This document shows positions 5,803-8,444 of a DNA stretch of 8,444 bases, piece after piece. The notes below the pieces were generated by a model. It searched no databases. It was not told the DNA's origin and saw only the letters and a program-made list of their open reading frames with translations. Every line of letters starts with the position of its first letter. Positions within the stretch are counted from its first letter, which is position 1. The DNA comes from JAJPHC01 sp035255945 (GTDB lineage: Bacteria > Acidobacteriota > Thermoanaerobaculia > Gp7-AA8). The DNA lies in the NCBI GenBank assembly GCA_035255945.1, contig DATEZA010000011.1, positions 1-8,444 on the forward strand, given 5' to 3'. A program made the translations under genes and the position numbers.

Positions 5803-5879
5803 GCGCCGGAAAGCGCGAAGGACCCGTAAGTCGCGCTCGACAAACGGGTCCTTCGCGCTCTGCGGCGCTCAGGATGACA
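5792..5879. repeat. Inverted pair of 36-bp dispersed repeats, probable bidirectional terminator
   Basis: The left arm at 5792-5827 starts TGTCAGGATGAGCGCCG, and the right arm at 5844-5879 ends CGGCGCTCAGGATGACA. As reverse complements they agree at 31 of 36 positions. The core stem AGCGCGAAGGACCCGT / ACGGGTCCTTCGCGCT (5812-5827 / 5844-5859) is 16 bp and perfect. An outer 8-bp stem (5801-5808 / 5863-5870) follows beyond a 3x3 internal loop. The 16-nt loop can itself form a GTCG/CGAC stem. The structure lies between the convergent genes pyrF and the propeller gene. The left arm contains the pyrF stop codon and the right arm ends 6 bp from the stop codon of the other gene. A third copy of the unit is at 8158-8193. 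Confidence 0.85.
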
Positions 5880-5885
5880 CTACTA

Positions 5886-7385
5886 CTAATGTGCGCCTGA
5901 GGTCCGGCGGCGGTTCACGCAGTTGCCGCCCGGGCCGTTGAAGAACACGCGCACGCTGGCGAACTGGCGGCGATTGCCGAATGCATCGGTGCCGACCGCG
6001 CGAATGGTGTGCTCGCCGCGCGGCGTCTGATCGAGATTGATGCCGATGCGCCAGCTCGACACCGGCGTGCGCGACGACACATCGGGACGCGGCACGGTGT
6101 TGATCGTCGCAGCGCCGAGGGAACCGTTGTCGAGGAAGATCTCGACGTTCGCGATCTTCTGCACGCCGGTCACCCAGCCGCGCAGTTCCGCGCCGCCGCA
6201 ATTCAGTGCGTTCGTGCCGTCCCAGTCGACGTGGCCGGTCATCTGGCCGCACATGCCGTAAGTCGTCAGGCCGGTCTGCTCGCCGACGACGTACACCAGC
6301 GGTCCGATGACCACCGGGTTCCACTTCACTTCGTCGTCATCGAGATACGACACCGCTTCGTAGTAGCGCGGGTCGGAGCCTTCGTACATCGGCGTGTTGA
6401 AGTCGAACACGTCGAACGCCGCGGTGCGCGCGGGCTTGAGCGTCTGCGGATCGCGCTCTTCGACGAGCGTGATCAGGCGGCCGGTCTGGTCATCGATCCA
6501 GCCCTGCCAGTGGAATGCGATCGGATTGGAGCGCTCGACCGTGAGCGCGGGCAGCGTGTAGTACGCCACCGGCGTCGTCAGGCCGTTCGATGCGACGACG
6601 TGCAGCAGGATCGCCGAGTCGTCGCCGATGGCGAGAAGCGACGAGCCGTTGCTGACGAGGAACTTGCCCGGCTGACCGAGCGAGTTCACGAAGCTCGGCA
6701 GCGCCGGGTTCGCGATGTTGTAGATCAGCGTGCCGCCTTCGCCGGTGATGACGAGCAGCCCGAAGTTGAACGCGATGTCGTTGAAGCCGAGCAGCGCGCT
6801 GCCGAGCGACGAGATCGAGCCGACGCGCGTCGGTGCGCTCAGGTTCGCGATGTTGTAGAGGTCGACTTGATTCGAGCAGAACGCGCTCCCGTCCGGATAG
6901 CACGGGAAATCGGTCGACGGGAACAGGCCGGCGAGGATGTTGCCGTTCACCGCGAGGCGGCGATAGTGCACGCCCGGCATGCGCGTGATCAGCACCGGCG
7001 AGTTGCCGCCCGCGCGAACGCCGCGCAGGTCGTAGATCTCCAGGCCCGCTTCCGAGCTCAGGAAAAGAATGCCGTTCTGAAACGCGGTTCCGCCGTTCGA
7101 CTCGCGTGAGGCCATCGAGCCGACGAAGTCCTCGCGAGCGAGCTGCAGGTCGCCGAGATCCGTCACCGTGTAGGTCGACAGCGTCTGCCCGCGGAGCACG
7201 AACGCCTGCGATCCGAAACGGAACACGCCGTGCGGCGAAAGCGCGAACGGATTCGCCGGCGGGGCGGACTGGCCGACCAGCGTCAGCGGACAGTCAGCAG
7301 TCAGATGATCGGCGTAAAGCGGGGGAACAAGACAGACGGCGAGGATCGCGACCAGAGCGAGAGCGAATCGAGAAAAAACGCGCAT
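5886..7385 (-). CDS. Secreted beta-propeller-like protein with a C-terminal Ig-like domain
   Basis: This 499-aa protein begins with a Sec signal peptide (residues 1-25, hydrophobic core FALALVAILAVCLV, site LYA|D). Residues about 50-378 contain repeated strand pairs of the type seen in LVIVD or WD-like propellers: VFRFGSQAFVLRGQTLSTY, GILFLSSEAGLEIYDL, LVITGEGGTLIYNIANPALP, LLAIGDDSAILLHV and PLVYVVGEQTGLTTYGM. Residues about 383-482 (GHVDWDG, GWVTG, VEIFLDNGSLG, RGEHTIRAVGTDAFGN) form an Ig-like domain of the kind that ends many secreted bacterial proteins, with a short basic tail. No catalytic site or membrane anchor is seen, so a binding or structural role outside the cytoplasm is likely. 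Several cysteines (C32, C162, C170, C379, C396, C489) suggest disulfides. The gene stands alone, starting at a good ribosome binding site and converging with pyrF. Confidence 0.83.
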   Translation of the reverse strand: MRVFSRFALALVAILAVCLVPPLYADHLTADCPLTLVGQSAPPANPFALSPHGVFRFGSQAFVLRGQTLSTYTVTDLGDLQLAREDFVGSMASRESNGGTAFQNGILFLSSEAGLEIYDLRGVRAGGNSPVLITRMPGVHYRRLAVNGNILAGLFPSTDFPCYPDGSAFCSNQVDLYNIANLSAPTRVGSISSLGSALLGFNDIAFNFGLLVITGEGGTLIYNIANPALPSFVNSLGQPGKFLVSNGSSLLAIGDDSAILLHVVASNGLTTPVAYYTLPALTVERSNPIAFHWQGWIDDQTGRLITLVEERDPQTLKPARTAAFDVFDFNTPMYEGSDPRYYEAVSYLDDDEVKWNPVVIGPLVYVVGEQTGLTTYGMCGQMTGHVDWDGTNALNCGGAELRGWVTGVQKIANVEIFLDNGSLGAATINTVPRPDVSSRTPVSSWRIGINLDQTPRGEHTIRAVGTDAFGNRRQFASVRVFFNGPGGNCVNRRRTSGAH

Positions 7386-7390
7386 CTAAG

Positions 7391-7396
7391 CCTCCC
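7391..7396 (-). promoter_or_regulatory. Ribosome binding site for the secreted propeller gene
   Basis: On the minus strand GGGAGG stands 5 nt before the ATG at 7385, which fixes that start in front of the signal peptide. The 162 bp between this gene and the divergent HNH gene hold no other feature that I can support; a TATCAT at 7530-7535 could serve the HNH gene as a -10 box, but without a good -35. Confidence 0.75.
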
Positions 7397-7547
7397 AAAA
7401 ACACACCCGTTAGCGCCCGGCGTTCTCGCGCACGAAACGTATTTCTCAAGCCGGTTCGAGTTCGTCTTAGCGCCTAACTATCCCTCAAATCGGGACTTTC
7501 TGGCAAGTCGTACGCGGTTTCATGGGGTGTATCATGGATTTACGGCG

Positions 7548-8135
7548 ATGCTCGATGGACATGTGCTGGTACTGAATCGAGTTTTTCAAGCCATACAAGT
7601 CACATCTGTACGGCGTGCCTTCACTCTGTTCTACAAAGGCCAGGTCCGCGCCGTCGACTCCGAATACCGGACCTACGATTTCGAGAACTGGATGGACATC
7701 CCGGTCCAGCCGAACGACCACTTCGTCGTCACTCCGAGCCGCAACATCCTGATCCCGCATGTCGTGCAGCTCCTGGCGTTCGATCGCATGCCGCGGCAGG
7801 AAGTAAAGTTCTCGCGCGGCAACATCTATCTGCGCGATCAGAACCGCTGCCAGTACTGCGGGAAGAAGTTCCCGTCGTCGGAGCTGTCGCTCGATCATGT
7901 CGTGCCGATCTCGCGCGGCGGCAAGTCGACGTGGGAGAACGTCGTCTGCGCCTGCCTGCCGTGCAACGTGCGGAAAGGGAACAAGCTCCTGCACGAGTCC
8001 GGCATGCAGCTGATCCGGCACCCGCACCGTCCGAAGTGGCACCCGCTGCATCGGATTCAGGGACGCGCGTTCCCCGAGATCTGGAAGAACTTCCTCGACG
8101 AGGCGTACTGGAGCGTCGAGCTCAAGCACGAGTGA
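7548..8135 (+). CDS. HNH endonuclease family protein
   Basis: This is a 195-aa protein. I chose the ATG at 7548 because MLDGHVLVLNRVFQAIQVTSVRRAFTLFYKG (positions 1-31) matches the usual start of a common bacterial HNH family; the open frame upstream is low-quality sequence. The HNH/zinc module spans about 98-145: C101-x-x-C104 (CQYCGKKF), L-D116-H117 in LDHVVPISRGGK, W129-E-N131, then C136-x-x-C139-N140 in CACLPCNVRKGNK. These supply the zinc ribbon cysteines and the His-Asn-Asn catalytic set, all present. Proteins of this family are short, widespread in chromosomes, and often have no assigned biological role; DNA nicking or repair is possible. It is divergent from the propeller gene and converges with the ABC exporter gene. 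No strong Shine-Dalgarno sequence is seen. Confidence 0.9.
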   Translation: MLDGHVLVLNRVFQAIQVTSVRRAFTLFYKGQVRAVDSEYRTYDFENWMDIPVQPNDHFVVTPSRNILIPHVVQLLAFDRMPRQEVKFSRGNIYLRDQNRCQYCGKKFPSSELSLDHVVPISRGGKSTWENVVCACLPCNVRKGNKLLHESGMQLIRHPHRPKWHPLHRIQGRAFPEIWKNFLDEAYWSVELKHE

Positions 8136-8157
8136 ACGGGGTCATCGAGCTCGACGT

Positions 8158-8193
8158 ACGGGTCCTTCGCCGTCTTCGCGGCTCAGGATGACA
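8158..8193. repeat. Third copy of the 36-bp dispersed repeat
   Basis: The unit is identical to the arm at 5844-5879 over its first 13 bases (ACGGGTCCTTCGC) and last 14 (GCTCAGGATGACA plus the preceding base region), differing only in the middle block (CGTCTTCGCG here, GCTCTGCGGC there). It sits between the convergent HNH and ABC genes, and its minus-strand reading CTG TCA TCC TGA forms the last codons of the ABC gene. Short repeats of the type CTTCG...GCTCAGGATGACA occur between genes in many high-GC bacterial genomes, as I recall. Confidence 0.8.
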
Positions 8194-8444
8194 GGGGGGC
8201 GGCGTCGAAGTCCTCGACCTCCTCGCCCGCATTCACGAATCGATTGACCGCGACGCCGTACTGCTTCTCGTACAGCGTCCGATAGCGTCCGCCGAGGGCA
8301 ATGAGCTCTCTGTGCGTACCGCGCTCGACGATGCGGCCGTCCTCCACGAACAGGATCTGATCCGCGTTGCGGATCGTCGACAGGCGGTGCGCGATGACGA
8401 ACGTCGTGCGTCCTTCCATCAGCTTGTTGAGGCCGTCCTGAATC
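8183..8444 (-). CDS. ABC exporter (permease-ATPase fusion type), C-terminal end, 5' part outside window
   Basis: The last 86 codons or so of an ABC ATPase are visible, running off the right edge. The sequence IQDGLNKLMEGRTTFVIAHRLSTIRNAD holds the H-loop (IAHRLST), followed by QILFVEDGRIVERGTHRELIALGGRYRTLY, the standard C-terminal end of MsbA/lipid-A- or multidrug-type half transporters. The Walker motifs, signature and transmembrane part lie beyond 8444. After the usual end (YEKQYG) there is a short acidic tail ending in APLSS, whose final codons and TGA stop lie inside the 36-bp repeat at 8158-8193. The substrate cannot be told from this part. Confidence 0.93.
   Translation of the reverse strand, partial: IQDGLNKLMEGRTTFVIAHRLSTIRNADQILFVEDGRIVERGTHRELIALGGRYRTLYEKQYGVAVNRFVNAGEEVEDFDAAPLSS

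Noticed and set aside
7230..7547. N-terminal extension of the HNH protein
   Set aside because: The segment is antisense to the propeller gene start and the intergenic region, and the family's usual N-terminus begins at the ATG at 7548.

Overview
The window comes from a high-GC bacterium, probably Gram-negative: it has a secretin-type domain, a lipoprotein and a Sec-exported propeller protein. The style of the sigma/anti-sigma pair and the gene mix would suit Acidobacteriota or a related phylum, but no marker gene here fixes the taxon. Coding is dense except for one stretch of about 500 bp (1340-1851).

Left part (1-1415, + strand): a translationally coupled trio. It holds the end of an ECF-type sigma factor, a membrane-anchored anti-sigma factor with an HxxxCxxC zinc motif, and a small exported protein built around a secretin N-domain. 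Both junctions are ATGA overlaps, and a long imperfect hairpin (1360-1415) closes the unit.

Region 1439-1711 is an array of thirteen degenerate 21-bp repeats in perfect register with no indels. It is rich in dyad symmetry and open in several reading frames. After it come a 126-aa PEGA-type lipoprotein gene with a good ribosome binding site and a GC-rich hairpin terminator.

Region 2283-3441 is accessory in character. A 55-aa basic protein is followed directly (TAG|ATG) by a gene whose two halves, in different frames, together give a TIR-like / nucleoside-deoxyribosyltransferase-like Rossmann protein. A single missing base in a T-run near 2652-2655 splits it. It is either a recent pseudogene or a base-calling error in an otherwise intact two-gene unit.

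The centre holds polX (- strand) and pyrF (+ strand), divergent with 6 bp between their start codons. The PolX protein has intact helix-hairpin-helix and PHP nuclease residues, but the catalytic aspartates of its polymerase domain are replaced, so it is predicted to be a nuclease or scaffold rather than a polymerase. PyrF looks intact (orotidine-5'-phosphate decarboxylase).

Right part: pyrF converges on a secreted 499-aa propeller-plus-Ig-like protein across an inverted pair of 36-bp repeats. An HNH endonuclease (+) converges on the end of an ABC exporter (-) across a third copy of the same repeat. In two cases the stop codon of the neighbouring gene lies at the same place inside the repeat.

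The most interesting items are the polymerase-dead PolX, the frameshifted TIR-like gene with its small partner, the phased 21-bp array, and the stop-codon-carrying 36-bp repeat.
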